Position numbers and translations under genes: made by a program
Shown here: one piece after another, positions 62,851 to 64,000 of the stretch
Numbering within the stretch: the first letter of the stretch is position 1
How the letters are laid out: every line of letters starts with the position of its first letter
DNA from: Gemmatimonas sp. UBA7669
GTDB lineage: Bacteria > Gemmatimonadota > Gemmatimonadetes > Gemmatimonadales > Gemmatimonadaceae
Direction: 5' to 3'
Assembly (NCBI RefSeq): GCF_002483225.1
Contig: NZ_DLHL01000004.1
Coordinates: forward strand, 27,885-91,884
Length of the DNA stretch: 64,000 nt
The notes under the pieces: generated by a model
What the model was told of the DNA's origin: nothing
The model's input: the letters and a program-made list of their open reading frames with translations, nothing else
The model's database searches: none

Positions 62851-63950
62851 TGCCACCGGCCACCACGCCCCCACTGCCCGCGACGCTGCAATTCAATCGA
62901 ATTGGCATCGTCATGATGAGTGCCGTTGGCGATGCCGTGCACGTGATGCCCATCATTCACGCGCTCAAGCGGCACCAGCCCTTGTCGCGCATCACCTGGG
63001 TGCTGCAGCCCGGACCGGCCACGCTCGTGCGCGGTCATCCGCTGGTGGACGACATCGTGCTCTTCGATCGCAGCAAAGGGTGGCGCGGTTTCCTGGAAAC
63101 ACGCGCCGCACTCGCCGAGCGACCGTTTGATCTGGTGCTCGGACTGCAGGTGTACTTCAAGGCGGGACTCATCACGGGCTTCACGCACGCACCCATCAAA
63201 CTGGGCTTCGACCGGGCGCGCGCACGTGATGCCAACTGGTTGTTCACCACGCACCGCATTGCCCCGCACCCCGGGCAGCATGTGCAGGATCAGTACTTCG
63301 AGTTTCTCACGGCGCTTGGGGTGCCACACGGTGCGGCGCTGGGTGATCCGCAATGGACACTCGGCCCGTGGAACGACGAAGAGCGTCGGTGGCAGCGCGA
63401 GTTTCTTGCGCAGTTCGACCGACCCATCGCGCCAATCGTGGTGGCCACCAGCAAGGCGGCCAAGGACTGGCTGCCAGAGCGCTGGGCCGAGGTCTGTCAT
63501 GTGCTCTGGGACGAATACGGCCTGCAACCTGTGTTGGTGGGTGGTCGTTCACCACGCGAGCTCGCGGCAGAAGCCATCATTCTCGAGCGCGCGCCCATGG
63601 CGCATTCGGCACTGGGCAGCGGTCTGCGTCGACTCGCAGCCGTGCTGGATGGCGCGGCCGTCGCTCTTTCGCCCGACACGGGGCCGCTGCACTTGGCTAT
63701 TGCGCTTCGCACGCCGGTCATCTCGCTGATTGGCTACACCAACCCCAAGCGCGTCGGGCCGTACGACTTTGCGCAGGACCTCATGATTGACGCGTACGGT
63801 GACCCGGGTGAGGACTATCCGCTCGACATGACGTACCGGGAGAATCGACTGCCGCACATCACGGTGGACGATGTGCGGGAGCGGCTCGCGCGGTGGAAGG
63901 CGGTGTACGCGGAGCGGCGGCTGTCGGACTTGGCGACGCGATTCGGCTGA
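62850..63950 (+). CDS. Glycosyltransferase family 9 (heptosyltransferase-like)
   Basis: 366 aa, GT-B fold enzyme of the ADP-heptose:LPS heptosyltransferase (WaaC/WaaF) family. It shows the N-terminal IGIVMMSAVGDAVHVMPIIHALK (split over about 17-39), a CAL-like GGRSPRE loop (about 232), and the donor-site SPDTGPLHLAIALRTPVISLIGYT (about 272-295). ATG 62850 overlaps the kinase stop by one nt (TGATG), and GTG 62847 is an alternative. With the preceding kinase it forms a small LPS-core module. Donor and acceptor sugars are inferred from the family only. Confidence 0.88.
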   Translation: MPPATTPPLPATLQFNRIGIVMMSAVGDAVHVMPIIHALKRHQPLSRITWVLQPGPATLVRGHPLVDDIVLFDRSKGWRGFLETRAALAERPFDLVLGLQVYFKAGLITGFTHAPIKLGFDRARARDANWLFTTHRIAPHPGQHVQDQYFEFLTALGVPHGAALGDPQWTLGPWNDEERRWQREFLAQFDRPIAPIVVATSKAAKDWLPERWAEVCHVLWDEYGLQPVLVGGRSPRELAAEAIILERAPMAHSALGSGLRRLAAVLDGAAVALSPDTGPLHLAIALRTPVISLIGYTNPKRVGPYDFAQDLMIDAYGDPGEDYPLDMTYRENRLPHITVDDVRERLARWKAVYAERRLSDLATRFG

Positions 63951-64000
63951 TTCAGGTGTGTTTGCGGCGAGATCGGTGAACTGAAGGTGTGAGGATCAGA
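63951..64000. other. Right end of the window, nothing supported
   Basis: The last 50 bases after the glycosyltransferase gene hold no recognisable gene, hairpin or repeat. Confidence 0.5.

Overview
This 64 kb window is high-GC bacterial chromosome with densely packed genes. It carries no rRNA, CRISPR array, phage or transposase gene. The best taxonomic guess, made from gene content alone, is Gemmatimonadota (Gemmatimonas-like). The reasons are a high-GC genome with a SusC/SusD outer-membrane pair, CruF-type carotenoid genes, a PEP-CTERM protein, a 14-gene complex I operon and an oxygen-respiring style of central metabolism. No marker gene here proves it.

Layout. 1-12,370: envelope, proteostasis and accessory genes. 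These are a truncated rhomboid protease (-), dnaK, an HtrA/DegP protease, an outer-membrane beta-barrel protein (-), a PLP-dependent decarboxylase, tRNA-Leu(UAG), an S9 prolyl oligopeptidase, an orphan PhnD-like binding protein (-), a PEP-CTERM protein (-) and a monomeric sarcosine-oxidase-like flavoenzyme (-). 12,481-23,794: one tightly spaced nine-gene plus-strand cluster. It encodes a GltD-like flavoprotein/ferredoxin fusion, 2-oxoacid:acceptor oxidoreductase KorAB, NAD-dependent molybdenum formate dehydrogenase FdsGBA with FdhD and FdsD, and MobA. 23,820-39,083: complex I, nuoA to nuoN in canonical order on the minus strand, followed 24 nt later by a malic enzyme gene.

39,496-48,127: a SusC/SusD pair with a clear terminator, then a carotenoid cluster (crtB, cruF, a small three-helix membrane protein, crtI). 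48,202-57,464: the proteostasis set tig, clpP, clpX, lon, then the GTPase gene engB. This block is split between clpP and clpX by an opposite-strand pair (a DUF2306-type membrane protein and a cytochrome P450) and a repeat-rich intergenic region. 57,461-63,950: an unknown lipoprotein, a 14-bp tandem repeat, a NUDIX hydrolase (-), trpE, an FHA-GAF-class III nucleotide cyclase, a Kdo-kinase-like protein and a family 9 glycosyltransferase.

How the genes may work together. The middle of the window is a redox block. Formate dehydrogenase and malic enzyme make NADH and CO2, complex I consumes NADH, and the Kor module with its flavin/iron-sulfur subunit links 2-oxoacids to a low-potential or NAD(P)H pool. 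The linkage of kor and fds in one apparent transcription unit is the most interesting system here. Short tandem repeats (12, 14 and 15 bp) at gene boundaries, and a split tig-clp-lon block, are secondary points of interest.
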